A DNA stretch of 64,000 nucleotides from Mesorhizobium_K marinum. GTDB lineage: Bacteria > Pseudomonadota > Alphaproteobacteria > Rhizobiales > Rhizobiaceae. A model generated the notes under the pieces. That model saw only the letters and a list, made by a program, of their open reading frames with translations, was not told the origin of the DNA and did no database searches. Positions 44,747-54,843 of the stretch are shown piece after piece. The stretch lies in the NCBI RefSeq assembly GCF_040813715.1, contig NZ_JBFOCH010000030.1; one strand, given 5' to 3'. Every line of letters starts with the position of its first letter. Within the stretch, counting starts at the first letter, position 1. The position numbers and the translations under genes were made by a program.

Positions 44747-46243
44747 ATGGCGAAGATCATCGAGACTGCAACCGGCGCCACCGCGCTGACCTTCGACGAC
44801 GTGCTGCTGCAGCCCGGGCATTCCCAGGTGATGCCGGGCGAAACCGACGTCGGCACGCGAATCGCCGGCGACATCGAGCTCAACCTCCCGATCCTGTCGG
44901 CCGCGATGGACACGGTCACCGAAGCCCGCCTGGCGATCGCCATGGCGCAGGCCGGCGGCATCGGCGTCATCCACCGCAACTTCAAGCCGGACGAGCAGGC
45001 CGAGCAGGTTCGCCAGGTCAAGAAGTTCGAATCCGGCATGGTGGTGAACCCGGTGACCATCGGGCCGCAGGCGACGCTCGCCGACGCCCGCGCGCTGATG
45101 AGCCTGCACGGCATTTCGGGCATTCCGGTGGTCGAGAACGCGGGCGCGAGCGGGCAGAAGGCCGGCCGGCTGGTCGGCATCCTCACCAACCGCGACGTCC
45201 GCTTCGCCTCCGATCCGCAGCAGCGGGTGCACGAACTGATGACCAGGGACAACCTCGTCACGGTGCGCGAGACGGTGGATCCGGACGAGGCCAAGCGCCT
45301 GCTGCACCAGCGCCGCATCGAAAAGCTGCTCGTCGTCGACGGCGAGGGCAACTGCGTCGGCCTGATCACGGTCAAGGACATCGAGAAGTCGCAGCTCAAC
45401 CCGCATGCCTCGAAGGACGCGCAGGGGCGCCTCCGGGTCGCCGCGGCGACCAGCGTCGGCGATGACGGCTTCGAACGCGCCGAGCGGCTGATCGACGCCG
45501 GCGTCGATCTTCTGGTCGTCGATACCGCGCACGGGCATTCGCAGCGCGTGCTCGATGCCGTCACCCGCGTGAAGAAGCTTTCGAACTCGGTGCGCGTCAT
45601 GGCGGGCAACGTCGCGACGGCGGAAGGCACGCAGGCGCTGATCGACGCCGGCGCCGACGCAGTCAAGGTCGGCATCGGGCCGGGCTCGATCTGCACGACG
45701 CGCGTGGTCGCGGGCGTCGGCGTGCCGCAGCTGTCGGCCATCATGGCGGCCGTCGAGGCGGCGCACCGCTCCGGCGTTTCCGTCGTTGCCGACGGTGGCA
45801 TCAAGTTCTCCGGCGACCTCGCCAAGGCGCTTGCCGCCGGCGCGACCGCAGCCATGGTCGGCTCGCTGCTCGCCGGCACCGACGAAAGCCCCGGGGAGGT
45901 CTATCTGTACCAGGGGCGCTCCTTCAAGGCCTATCGGGGCATGGGTTCCGTCGGCGCGATGGCGCGCGGTTCGGCCGACCGTTACTTCCAGGCCGAGGTG
46001 CGTGACACGCTGAAGCTGGTGCCCGAGGGCATCGAGGGACAGGTGCCCTACAAGGGGCCGGTCTCCGGCGTTCTGCACCAGCTGGCGGGCGGGCTGAGGG
46101 CCGCGATGGGATATGTCGGCGCGTCCGACCTGGCGGCGCTGCGCGAGCGCGCGACGTTCGTGCGCATCTCCACGGCCGGCCTGCGCGAAAGCCACCCGCA
46201 CGACGTGACTATCACGCGCGAAAGCCCGAATTATTCCGGCTGA
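44747..46243 (+). CDS. guaB: IMP dehydrogenase (498 aa)
   Basis: Oxidises IMP to XMP with NAD, the committed step of GMP synthesis, in the cytoplasm. The barrel is interrupted by a CBS-domain pair at about 98-220. The catalytic cysteine is C316 in VGIGPGSICTTR, with the flap motif YRGMGSVGAM (about 400-410) and phosphate site VVADGGIKFSGD. AAGGA stands seven bases before the ATG. The 153-bp spacer from rlmE contains GC-rich inverted repeats (CGGGCGGACGCCCG at 44612-44625) but no clear terminator tract. Confidence 0.97.
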   Translation: MAKIIETATGATALTFDDVLLQPGHSQVMPGETDVGTRIAGDIELNLPILSAAMDTVTEARLAIAMAQAGGIGVIHRNFKPDEQAEQVRQVKKFESGMVVNPVTIGPQATLADARALMSLHGISGIPVVENAGASGQKAGRLVGILTNRDVRFASDPQQRVHELMTRDNLVTVRETVDPDEAKRLLHQRRIEKLLVVDGEGNCVGLITVKDIEKSQLNPHASKDAQGRLRVAAATSVGDDGFERAERLIDAGVDLLVVDTAHGHSQRVLDAVTRVKKLSNSVRVMAGNVATAEGTQALIDAGADAVKVGIGPGSICTTRVVAGVGVPQLSAIMAAVEAAHRSGVSVVADGGIKFSGDLAKALAAGATAAMVGSLLAGTDESPGEVYLYQGRSFKAYRGMGSVGAMARGSADRYFQAEVRDTLKLVPEGIEGQVPYKGPVSGVLHQLAGGLRAAMGYVGASDLAALRERATFVRISTAGLRESHPHDVTITRESPNYSG

Positions 46244-46605
46244 TCTGGAGGGTCTGGGCGGCTGGTAGCGGCCGCTCAGTCGCCGACGTTGAATACGGCG
46301 ATCCGGCGCTTCTCGAAGCGGATCGCGATCTTGCCCTGGACGAGCCGCAGCGCCTGTTCGCCGAATACGGTGCGCCGCCAGCCATGCATGGCCGGCACGT
46401 CCGCAGCCTCGCCCTCGCTGNGGGGTGATCTGGTGGGCCTGGGCGGCTGGTAGCGGCCGCTCAGTCGCCGACGTTGAACACGGCGATCCGGCGCTTCTCG
46501 AAGCGGATCGCGATCTTGCCCTGGACGAGCCGCAGCGCCTGTTCGCCGAATACGGTGCGCCGCCAGCCATGCATGGCCGGCACGTCCGCAGCCTCGCCCT
46601 CGCTG
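46241..46605. repeat. Direct duplication around gap N46421 (assembly join)
   Basis: 46241-46420 recurs at 46426-46605 with three visible differences, one in coding sequence and silent (GTA/GTG in rnd). The first copy holds a 3' fragment of rnd (46276-46420, minus) that is not a gene of its own. Confidence 0.93.
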
Positions 46606-47618
46606 GCTATGCGGTCGATGTCGTCGCTCGAGGCGAGGACCTTGGCGGCAACGCCTTCCTTCTCCGCCACGAGGCGCAGCAGGACTTTCAAGAGTTCGGA
46701 GGCCGCGCTCGAGCCTTCGGTCTGCTGTGGCGCCTTGGGCAGGCGCGGCATCTGCTCGCGCGGCGTCGCCAGCGCGGCGTTGACGGCGCCGAGCAGCGCG
46801 CCGGCCGCGGCAGAGCGCTCCCAGCCCTTCGGCGTGGTCCGCAGCCTTGCCAGCGCGGCCGCGTCGCGCGGCTGCTGCTGCGCGATCTCGTAGATGGCGT
46901 CGTCCTTCAGCACGCGCCCGCGCGGCACGTTGCGTTCGCGCGCCTCGAGTTCGCGCCAGGTCGAGACGGACTGCATGACCGCCAGCTCCTGCGGCTTGCG
47001 CAGCCGCATCTTGAGCCGCTTCCAGGCGTCCTCAGGCTTGGGGTCGTAGGTCGAGCGCGAGGTCAGGATGTCCATTTCCTCGTTCAGCCAGTGTGCGCGG
47101 CCCTCGCGCTCCAGCTCGGCCACGAGGTGCCGGTAGACGTCGATCAGGTGCGTCACGTCGGCCAGCGCGTAGGCCAGCTGCTTGTCCGACAGCGGGCGAT
47201 GGCGCCAGTCGGTGAAGCGCGACGACTTGTCGAGATGCGTGCCGGTAATCTTCTGCACCAGCTGGTCGTAGGAGACGCTGTCGCCGAAACCGCAGACCAT
47301 GGCCGCGACCTGCGTGTCGAACACCGGATGCGGAATCAGTCCGCCCAGGTTGAACACGATCTCGATATCCTGGCGCGCAGCGTGGAAGACCTTGGTGACC
47401 GCCTCGTTGGCCATCAGCCCGAAGAACGGCTTCAGGTCGATGTCGGGCGAAAGCGGGTCGACCAGCGCGGTGACGCCCGGCGCTGCCATCTGGATCAGGC
47501 AGAGTTCCGGCCAGAACGTCGTCTCGCGGATGAATTCGGTGTCGACCGTCACGAAATCGGATTTCTCCAATTCGCCTATGACGGCTTCCAGTTCGGTTTG
47601 GGTGGTGATCACATGCAT
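46461..47618 (-). CDS. rnd: Ribonuclease D (385 aa)
   Basis: 3'-5' exoribonuclease trimming tRNA precursors. The DEDDy residues are visible: D and E in VTVDTEFIRE (about 23-32), D in FHAARQDIEIV (about 79), and Y/D in LAYALADVTHL (about 147-157). An HRDC domain follows at about 205-285 (ELEARERNVPRGRVLKDDAI). The ATG at 47618 begins the conserved part directly; there is no clear ribosome site, and longer starts lie in the spacer shared with the MFS gene. Confidence 0.93.
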   Translation of the reverse strand: MHVITTQTELEAVIGELEKSDFVTVDTEFIRETTFWPELCLIQMAAPGVTALVDPLSPDIDLKPFFGLMANEAVTKVFHAARQDIEIVFNLGGLIPHPVFDTQVAAMVCGFGDSVSYDQLVQKITGTHLDKSSRFTDWRHRPLSDKQLAYALADVTHLIDVYRHLVAELEREGRAHWLNEEMDILTSRSTYDPKPEDAWKRLKMRLRKPQELAVMQSVSTWRELEARERNVPRGRVLKDDAIYEIAQQQPRDAAALARLRTTPKGWERSAAAGALLGAVNAALATPREQMPRLPKAPQQTEGSSAASELLKVLLRLVAEKEGVAAKVLASSDDIDRIASEGEAADVPAMHGWRRTVFGEQALRLVQGKIAIRFEKRRIAVFNVGD

Positions 47619-47701
47619 GAAAGGACTTCGGTCTGCGGCGTCGCCTGCTTCCATCCCAGCCATGGACGCGTTCGTCAAGGTCGCCGGCGTCGCACGGGCA
47701 G

Positions 47702-48949
47702 TCATTCCCCGTCCGCGCCCTTGCCCGGGCCGCCGCTTCTGCGGGCCAGGCGGGCGAACACGGTGGAGGTCCGCAACAGCGCGGTGAACACGCCGCGACG
47801 GTTTGCTGGAACGGCTTCGCGTGCCTGCATCCTGTAGACGATGATGAGGATCAGGATGGCGTAGACGGCGGCGCAGAAGATGAACAGCCATTGCGGGCCG
47901 AACCGCTGCATGAAGGTGGACGCGATCATCGGGCCGCCGATCGCGCCGAACGAATAGAACATCATGAGCGCCGCGTTGACGAGGACGAACTCGCCCTTGC
48001 CGGCGCGGTCGTTGGCGTGCGCCGCCGACAGCGAATAGAGCGGCATCGCGAAGGACCCGAACACGAAGACCAGCGCGAAGTTGGCAAGCGGCCCCGTACC
48101 GGCGAGGAACACGATCGCCAGCGCGGCCGCCATGGCGCAGGCGGTGGTGACCAGCAGGATGCGCCGTCGGTCCCAGAGGTCGGAGAGGTGGCCGAGCGGG
48201 TACTGGATCACGGCGCCGCCGATGATGCCGATGCTGACGAAGGTGACGACGTCGGCGACCGACATGCCGATCTGCTCGGCATAGACGGGCGAGAGCGTCC
48301 GGAACGCGCTGTTGGTCATGCCGACGGCCACGCAGCCGATCGCCGCCAGCGGCGAGATGCGCCAGACGCGGGCGAGGTCGAGCTTGACGTCCTCGGGCGG
48401 CGACGGGTTGGAGCGGTCGCCGAGCGAAACCGGCACCAGCGACAGCGTGATCATGATCGACATGATCGCGAAGATCGCGAAGCCGTCGGCGCCGAAGACC
48501 GGGATGAGGAACTGCGCGCCTGTGACCGAGCCGATGTCGATGATCCGGTAGAGCGCGAGCACCCGCGCCCGGTCATGGTTCTGGGCACTGGAGTTCATCC
48601 AGCTTTCCATGATGGTGAAAAGGCCGGCGAAGCAGAAGCCGGTGGTGAAGCGGATCGCCGACCAGAATACTGGATCGATGATCAGCACGAGAAGCAGGGT
48701 GCCTGCCGACGCGATCGCCGCCAGCGCGGCGAAGGAACGGACGTGCCCGACCGCCTTCATGATGCGGGTGATGAAGACGCAGCCGAGCAGGAAGCCGCCG
48801 AAATAGGCGGTTCCCATGAAGCCGATGGTGGCCGGCGAAAACCCTTCCTGTGCGCCGCGCAGCGCGATCAGCGTCCCCTGCAGCCCATTGCCGCCGAGCA
48901 AAATGCCTGCAGCGATGAGAAGCGGGATCAGGGGGCGGATGGAGGACAT
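47702..48949 (-). CDS. MFS transporter, YcaD-like (415 aa)
   Basis: Twelve-helix carrier. The opening SSIRPLIPLLIAAGILLGGNGLQGTLIALRG, the loop GFMGTAYFGGFLLGC, the middle QYPLGHLSDLWDRRRILL (a second-half copy of the MFS loop signature) and the absence of a long central loop match YcaD-type permeases. The start used is the methionine directly before the first helix; 22 further residues upstream in frame are polar and unlikely. Substrate unknown. It is divergent from aspS. Confidence 0.86.
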   Translation of the reverse strand: MSSIRPLIPLLIAAGILLGGNGLQGTLIALRGAQEGFSPATIGFMGTAYFGGFLLGCVFITRIMKAVGHVRSFAALAAIASAGTLLLVLIIDPVFWSAIRFTTGFCFAGLFTIMESWMNSSAQNHDRARVLALYRIIDIGSVTGAQFLIPVFGADGFAIFAIMSIMITLSLVPVSLGDRSNPSPPEDVKLDLARVWRISPLAAIGCVAVGMTNSAFRTLSPVYAEQIGMSVADVVTFVSIGIIGGAVIQYPLGHLSDLWDRRRILLVTTACAMAAALAIVFLAGTGPLANFALVFVFGSFAMPLYSLSAAHANDRAGKGEFVLVNAALMMFYSFGAIGGPMIASTFMQRFGPQWLFIFCAAVYAILILIIVYRMQAREAVPANRRGVFTALLRTSTVFARLARRSGGPGKGADGE

Positions 48950-49134
48950 GTTCGACTGGATAGCCCGGCTTGGCCGGCTCTTCTTGGGCCATGGCGAGAT
49001 CGATTGCCAGCGCAATATCGTCGGCCGATGGCGTGAAACCGCCTTTGCCTTGACAAATCAGGGTGCCCATGCGCTTTTCCGCGCGAATTTCGGCCGGCTT
49101 TGGCTGCCGGCGCTCCAGAATCCCGGATCGAGAC

Positions 49135-50925
49135 ATGACGACGCATCGCTACCGCAGCCACACCTGCGCACAATTGAAGAAGTCCGACGCCGGCAGCGAT
49201 GTCCGGCTTTCCGGCTGGGTCCATCGTGTGCGCGACCATGGCGGGCTGTTGTTCATCGACCTGCGCGACCACTACGGCATGACGCAGATCGTCGCCGATC
49301 CGGATTCGCCGGCGTTCAAGACGGCCGAGGCGGTGCGCGGCGAGTGGGTCATCCGCGTCGATGGCGAGGTCAAGGCGCGCATGGCGGAAGCCGTCAACCC
49401 GAACCTGCCGACCGGCGAGATCGAGGTGTTCGCGCGCGAGATCGAGGTTCTGTCGGCGGCCAAGGAACTGCCGCTGCCGGTCTTCGGCGAGCCGGACTAC
49501 CCGGAAGACATCCGCCTGAAGTACCGCTTCCTCGACCTGCGCCGCGAGACGCTGCACAGGAACATCGTCAGCCGCACGAAGATCATCGCCGAGATGCGCA
49601 GGCGCATGGGCGACGTGGGTTTCACCGAGTTTTCGACGCCGATCCTCACCGCATCTTCGCCCGAGGGCGCGCGCGACTTCCTGGTGCCGAGCCGCATCCA
49701 CCCCGGCAAGTTCTATGCGCTGCCGCAGGCGCCGCAGCAGTATAAGCAGCTGATCATGGTGTCGGGCTTCGACCGCTACTTCCAGATCGCGCCCTGCTTC
49801 CGAGACGAGGATCCCCGCGCCGACCGCCTGCCGGGCGAGTTCTACCAGCTCGACCTCGAGATGAGCTTCGTCGAGCAGGACGACGTGCTCTCGACCATGG
49901 AGCCGGTGCTGCGCGGCGTGTTCGAGACGTTTGCCGAGGGCAAGCCGGTGACGCAGCAGTTCCCGCGCATCCCCTACGACACCGCGATGCGCAAATACGG
50001 CTCCGACAAGCCGGACCTGCGCAACCCGATCGAGATGCAGGAAGTCTCCGACCACTTCCGGGGCTCGGGCTTCAAGGTCTTCGCCAACATCCTGGCCAAC
50101 GACGCCAAGGCGGAAGTTTGGGCGATCCCGGCGAAGACCGGTGGTTCCAGGGCGTTCTGCGACCGTATGAACTCCTGGGCGCAGGGCGAGGGCCAGCCGG
50201 GCCTTGGCTACATCTTCTGGCGCAAGGAGGGCGACAAGCTCGAAGGGGCCGGTCCGATCGCCAAGAACATCGGCGAGGAGCGCACCGAGGCGATCCGCGT
50301 CCAGCTCGGCCTCGACGACGGCGACGCCGCCTTCTTCGTCGCCGGCGACCCGAGGAAGTTCGCCAGCTTCGGGGGCGCGGCGCGTACCCGCGCAGGCGAG
50401 GAACTGAACCTCGTCGACCGCGACCGCTTCGAGCTCTGCTGGATCGTCGATTTCCCGTTCTACGAATGGAACGAGGACGAGAAGAAGATCGACTTCGCGC
50501 ACAACCCGTTCTCCATGCCGCAGGGCGGCATCGACGCGCTGAACGGCGAGGAGCCGCTGTCGATCAAGGCGTTCCAGTACGACATGGTCTGCAACGGCTT
50601 CGAGATCGCGTCGGGCGGCATCCGCAACCATCTGCCGGAAACGATGGTCAAGGCGTTCGAGCTGGTGGGCCTCAGCCGCGAGACGGTCGAGACGGAGTTC
50701 GGCGGCCTTTATCGCGCCTTCCAATACGGCGCGCCGCCGCATGGCGGCATGGCCGCCGGCATCGACCGCGTGGTGATGCTGCTGGTCGGCGCGAAGAACC
50801 TGCGCGAGGTGACCATGTTCCCGATGAACCAGCAGGCCGTCGACCTCTTGATGAATGCCCCGTCTGAGGCGACGCCCACGCAGCTGCGCGAGTTGCACCT
50901 GCGGTCGATCCCGCCGCAGAAATAG
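49135..50925 (+). CDS. aspS: Aspartyl-tRNA synthetase, bacterial type (596 aa)
   Basis: Charges tRNA-Asp. Order of domains: OB-fold anticodon domain (about 1-105), class II core with motif 2 CFRDEDPRADRLPGEFYQ (about 221-238), the bacterial GAD insertion (about 295-410, around AFCDRMNSWAQGEGQPGLGY), and motif 3 GMAAGIDRVVMLLVG (about 545-560). The histidine of RDHGG (about 33-37) is the residue found in non-discriminating enzymes, which also charge tRNA-Asn for later amidation by GatCAB; this reading is inference. Followed by a strong terminator. Confidence 0.97.
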   Translation: MTTHRYRSHTCAQLKKSDAGSDVRLSGWVHRVRDHGGLLFIDLRDHYGMTQIVADPDSPAFKTAEAVRGEWVIRVDGEVKARMAEAVNPNLPTGEIEVFAREIEVLSAAKELPLPVFGEPDYPEDIRLKYRFLDLRRETLHRNIVSRTKIIAEMRRRMGDVGFTEFSTPILTASSPEGARDFLVPSRIHPGKFYALPQAPQQYKQLIMVSGFDRYFQIAPCFRDEDPRADRLPGEFYQLDLEMSFVEQDDVLSTMEPVLRGVFETFAEGKPVTQQFPRIPYDTAMRKYGSDKPDLRNPIEMQEVSDHFRGSGFKVFANILANDAKAEVWAIPAKTGGSRAFCDRMNSWAQGEGQPGLGYIFWRKEGDKLEGAGPIAKNIGEERTEAIRVQLGLDDGDAAFFVAGDPRKFASFGGAARTRAGEELNLVDRDRFELCWIVDFPFYEWNEDEKKIDFAHNPFSMPQGGIDALNGEEPLSIKAFQYDMVCNGFEIASGGIRNHLPETMVKAFELVGLSRETVETEFGGLYRAFQYGAPPHGGMAAGIDRVVMLLVGAKNLREVTMFPMNQQAVDLLMNAPSEATPTQLRELHLRSIPPQK

Positions 50926-50963
50926 GATCAGGGATCGCCGCCAAGCGGTTCATCCGATTCAAA

Positions 50964-50991
50964 AAAAGCCCGGCTTCCAAGCCGGGCTTTT
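50964..50991 (+). terminator. Rho-independent terminator after aspS
   Basis: AAAAGCCCGGC (50964-50974) pairs with GCCGGGCTTTT (50981-50991) around a TTCCAA loop; A-tract upstream and T-tract downstream make it work in both directions. Confidence 0.9.
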
Positions 50992-51089
50992 CGTTTGACG
51001 GTCGATGGCCCCGGGCTAGGGCGCGTACTCAATAGGCCTTGCTGATTGGTCGCGGTGTTGATTCAAGGGTTCCGGAAGGAGGCCTTGAA

Positions 51090-51138
51090 ATGGCGCGATA
51101 CGATCTGAACGAGGCGGAGTGGCGGATTGTCGAGCCGC
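51090..51138 (+). mobile_element. IS5-family transposase, N-terminal fragment cut by gap N51139
   Basis: MARYDLNEAEWRIVEP is the standard opening of IS5-family transposases, preceded by an AAGGAGG ribosome site. The frame stops after 16 codons at the N. The element begins somewhere in 51010-51060 (GGGCGCGTACTCAATAGG is a candidate terminal repeat). Contigs typically end in such multi-copy elements, so a complete IS probably sits here in the genome. No duplicated sequence spans this join, so the size of the missing part is unknown. Confidence 0.8.
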
Positions 51139-51139
51139 N

Positions 51140-52328
51140 TCACGCCGAGCATGGTCCACAGCGCCTTGGCGCTGGCGGCGGGATTGCCGCCGCCGGCCAT
51201 CGCCGCGCCGCCGAGCATGGTAAAGGGCACCGGGGCCGGCGGCGCAGCGGTGATCTCGATGCTCTCGGGCTTGTCCAGGTAGGTGTTGATGGCCGGCACC
51301 AGCGCCGCCACCAGGTCGGGCATCTCCATCTGGGCGAGCATGAACGGAAGCGTTGCCTTGGCGAGGTTCACGATATCCTCGCGCTTCTGACCCTGCTGCT
51401 TGGCGACGAAGTCGATGATCTTGTCGGTCAGCGAATCGTCGTCGAAGCGGATGCTGGCGCCGCTGAAGCTCAACTGCTGCATCAGGCCGAGGAGTTCCAT
51501 TTCAGCGGCCGAGGTCGTGTCGCCTTCCGGCTGTGCCGCGATCTTCTTCTGCACGTCCTGGATCGACTTGACGAAGTCGAGCGTGTAGCCGCCGAGACCG
51601 AAGGTCACGCCGAGCGTGCCGGCATCGGCGACCGTCACGTCGTTGCGGGTCACCTTCATGACGCCGTCGGCCGGATTCCAGGTGCCGGACATTTCCGCCG
51701 AACCGCTGATCGTCTGGTAGCCGAATGCATCGATCGCCGCCTTGGTCTGCGGGTCGCTCACCCCCGACAGGTCGCCGGTGAAGCTCTCGATCCCGGCCAC
51801 GAAATCCATCGGGCCGCTCTGCGGGTCGGACATGCTGCTGCTCAGGCCGGCCATCGAGAACACGGTCTTGTCGGCCATCTTGAACGCGATACTGGCGACG
51901 TCTGCGCGTTCATAGAGCGAAAGGGTCGCCAGCGGATCGGTCGCATCCTCGGAGGGAATCTTCCAGCCCTTGATGACGATCGGGCTCATATCGAAGGTGA
52001 AACCCTCGCTCGTCACGGAAAGCGGAGACGTCGTGGTCGTGCCGACCGTGTAGCCGCCATTCTCCTCGACGACATTCGAGAGCGTGACGTCGCCGAGCAT
52101 CACCGCGTCGTCGTCGCTGGTCGCCTTTACGCTCACGCCCTGCAGCACCATGGACGATGCGTCGCCGCTGACCCCGGCCCATGAGATCGCCGTTCCCTGC
52201 GCCGCCGCGACGGCCTTGATCTGCTCCGCCACCGCCTGTGCGTCCTGCGCCGAAGCCTGATGGAACGGAAAGCCCAGCAGGAACGTGCCGAGAGCCAGCC
52301 TGCCCAGTGTTCGCGAGTGGATTGCCAT
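51140..52328 (-). CDS. Exported protein of unknown function, 3' end missing at the gap
   Basis: I do not recognise a named domain. A signal peptide (RTLGRLALGTFLLGFPFHQASA-QD) cleaves near residue 29. The mature part of about 365 residues is a periplasmic or outer-leaflet protein rich in beta-strand-like alternation (VVEENGGYTVGTTTTSPLSV and similar) and repeated asparagine/aspartate turns, ending PVPFTMLGGAAMAGGGNPAA shortly before the N. No membrane helix is seen. The last residues and the stop are lost in the gap beside the IS5 fragment, so an insertion at the 3' end cannot be separated from a simple contig break. It is divergent from parC. Confidence 0.65.
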
Positions 52329-52524
52329 GGTCGTTCCCATCCGGTTTCAACGAAGCGCGCCCATTTGCAGCCGGCAACGCGACCGCAATGTGGCGTGAGA
52401 AACAGCATTGACAGAAATTGAGGGCAAAAGGCAATCGATCCGCCGCCCCAGCGTCGGCTGCTGGTAAACCAATGCTTCCCGCGCGGCACTTGCCGCGAAT
52501 CAGGCTGTCGGCTAACCCGGCGCC

Positions 52525-54843
52525 ATGGGAAAAAGCCTCGTTCCGCCACCTTCCGGGGGCGGTGACCACATCGAGCCGGTCGACCTCAAGGCGGCGCTGG
52601 AAGAGCGCTACCTCGCCTATGCGCTGTCGACGATCATGCACCGGGCGCTGCCCGACGTGCGCGACGGGCTCAAGCCGGTCCATCGCCGCATCATGCACGC
52701 CATGCGCCTTCTGCGCCTGAACCCCGACCAGGGATTCGCCAAATGCGCGCGCATCGTCGGCGAGGTGATGGGCAAGTTCCACCCGCATGGCGACCAGTCG
52801 ATCTACGACGCACTGGTTCGGCTCGCGCAGGATTTCGCGGTGCGCTACCCGCTCGTCGACGGGCAGGGCAATTTCGGCAACATCGACGGCGATAACGCCG
52901 CCGCCATGCGCTACACCGAGGCGCGCATGACCGAGGTCGCCACCGCGCTTCTGGAGGGCATCACCGAGGACGCCGTCGACTTCCGCCCGACCTACAACGA
53001 AGAGGACGAGGAACCGGTCGTCCTGCCGGGCGCCTTTCCCAACATCCTCGCCAACGGCTCGTCGGGCATCGCGGTGGGCATGGCGACCTCCATTCCGCCG
53101 CACAACGCCGCCGAACTCTGCGCCGCGGCGCTTCACCTGATCGACAATCCCGATGCGTCCGTCGACGAGCTCATGACGTCGCCGGACCAGTGGGCAGAGA
53201 TCGAGGAGCGCGCCAAGAGCGATCCCAAGGCCTTGCTGGAATGCAGGGTGCGCGGCCCGGACTTCCCGACCGGCGGCACCATCGTCGACGGCTGGTCGTC
53301 GCTGGTCGAAGCCTATTCGACCGGCCGAGGCGGCTTCCGCCTGCGCGCCAAGTGGCGCCAGGAGGACCAGGGCAGGGGCACCTGGCACATCGTCGTCACC
53401 GAAATTCCCTATCAGGTCCAGAAGTCGAAGCTGATCGAGAAGGTCGCCGAACTCCTGCTGGCGCGCAAGCTGCCGCTGCTCGAGGACGTGCGCGACGAGA
53501 GCGCCGAGGACATCCGCCTGGTTCTGGTTCCCAAGAGCCGCACGGTCGATCCCGGCCTGATGATGGAATCGATCTTCAAGCTCACCGAGCTCGAGACGCG
53601 CTTCCCGCTCAACATGAACGTCCTGTCGCGCGGCAAGGTGCCCAACGTGCTCTCGCTGAAGAGCGTGCTGTCGGAATGGCTGGAGCACCGCAAGGACGTG
53701 CTCGTCCGCCGCTCCCGGCACCGGCTCGGCGAGATCGAGCGGCGGCTGGAGATCCTCGGCGGCTTGCTGGTCGCCTACCTCAACATCGACGAGGTGATCC
53801 GCATCATCCGCGAGGAGGACGATCCCAAGCAGGTCATGATGGCCCGCTGGTCGCTCACCGACACCCAGGTAGAGGCGATCCTCAACATGCGGCTGCGCGC
53901 CCTGCGCAAGCTTGAGGAAATCGAGATCCGCAAGGAGCACGACGCGCTGTCGGCGGAGAAGAAGCAGATCGAGGCGCTGCTGGGTTCGGTGGCCAGGCAG
54001 TGGAAGACCATCCGCTGGGAGGTTGGCGAGACGCTGGAGAAATACGGCCCGACGACCGATCTCGGCCGCCGCCGCACCGATTTCGCCGATGCGCCCGACC
54101 ATGACGTCGCCGACATCCACCACGCCATGATCGAGAAGGAGCCGATCACCGTCGTCGTCTCCGAAAAGGGCTGGCTGCGCGCCATGAAGGGGCACCTTGC
54201 CGACTTCTCGGCGCTGACCTTCAAGGAAGGCGACAGCCTCAAGCTCGCCTTCCCGGCGCAGACGACCGACAAGATCCTGGTCTTCACCACCGGCGGCAAG
54301 TTCTACACCATCGGCGCCGACCGGCTGCCGGGCGGACGCGGCCATGGCGAGCCGATCCGCATCATCGTCGACATGGAGAACGACCAGGACATCGTCACGG
54401 CCTTCGTGCACGACCCCAAGCGCAAGCTGCTGCTGGCCAGCCATGCCGGCAACGGCTTCATCGTGCCGGAAGGTGAGGTCGTCGCCAACACCCGCAAGGG
54501 CAAGCAGGTGATGAACGTCAAGTCGCCCGACGAGGCGTCGCACTGCGCCACGCTGTCGGGCGACCATCTCGCCATCGTCGGCGAGAACCGCAAGATGCTG
54601 GTCTTCCCGCTTTCCGAGATCCCGGAAATGACGCGCGGCAAGGGCGTGCGCCTGCAGAAATACAAGGATGGCGGCGTCAGCGATCTCAGGACGTTCGCCA
54701 TCGCCGAAGGTCTGTCGTGGCAGGATTCGGCGGAGCGGACCTTTACGCGCAACCGCGAGGAACTGGCCGAATGGTTCGGCGCCCGCGCTTCTGCCGGCCG
54801 TATCGCGCCCAAGGGATTTCCGCGCACCGGCAAGTTCGGCTAG
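52525..54843 (+). CDS. parC: DNA topoisomerase IV subunit A (772 aa)
   Basis: Breaks and rejoins DNA to unlink daughter chromosomes, with ParE. The catalytic tyrosine is Y130 in AAMRYTEARM; the winged-helix part has KPVHRRIMHAMR (about 50-61). The C-terminal half is a degenerate beta-propeller (KTTDKILVFTTGGKFYTIG-like blades) and lacks the GyrA box QRRGGKG, supporting ParC and not GyrA. In the quinolone pocket the sequence is HPHGDQSIYDA (86-96): the usual serine is a glutamine and the acidic residue is D. Such a spelling is common in alphaproteobacterial ParC. Confidence 0.95.
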   Translation: MGKSLVPPPSGGGDHIEPVDLKAALEERYLAYALSTIMHRALPDVRDGLKPVHRRIMHAMRLLRLNPDQGFAKCARIVGEVMGKFHPHGDQSIYDALVRLAQDFAVRYPLVDGQGNFGNIDGDNAAAMRYTEARMTEVATALLEGITEDAVDFRPTYNEEDEEPVVLPGAFPNILANGSSGIAVGMATSIPPHNAAELCAAALHLIDNPDASVDELMTSPDQWAEIEERAKSDPKALLECRVRGPDFPTGGTIVDGWSSLVEAYSTGRGGFRLRAKWRQEDQGRGTWHIVVTEIPYQVQKSKLIEKVAELLLARKLPLLEDVRDESAEDIRLVLVPKSRTVDPGLMMESIFKLTELETRFPLNMNVLSRGKVPNVLSLKSVLSEWLEHRKDVLVRRSRHRLGEIERRLEILGGLLVAYLNIDEVIRIIREEDDPKQVMMARWSLTDTQVEAILNMRLRALRKLEEIEIRKEHDALSAEKKQIEALLGSVARQWKTIRWEVGETLEKYGPTTDLGRRRTDFADAPDHDVADIHHAMIEKEPITVVVSEKGWLRAMKGHLADFSALTFKEGDSLKLAFPAQTTDKILVFTTGGKFYTIGADRLPGGRGHGEPIRIIVDMENDQDIVTAFVHDPKRKLLLASHAGNGFIVPEGEVVANTRKGKQVMNVKSPDEASHCATLSGDHLAIVGENRKMLVFPLSEIPEMTRGKGVRLQKYKDGGVSDLRTFAIAEGLSWQDSAERTFTRNREELAEWFGARASAGRIAPKGFPRTGKFG

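Noticed and set aside
46276..46420. Truncated second copy of rnd on the minus strand
   Set aside because: Identical in layout to the end of the full rnd gene after N46421; an assembly overlap.
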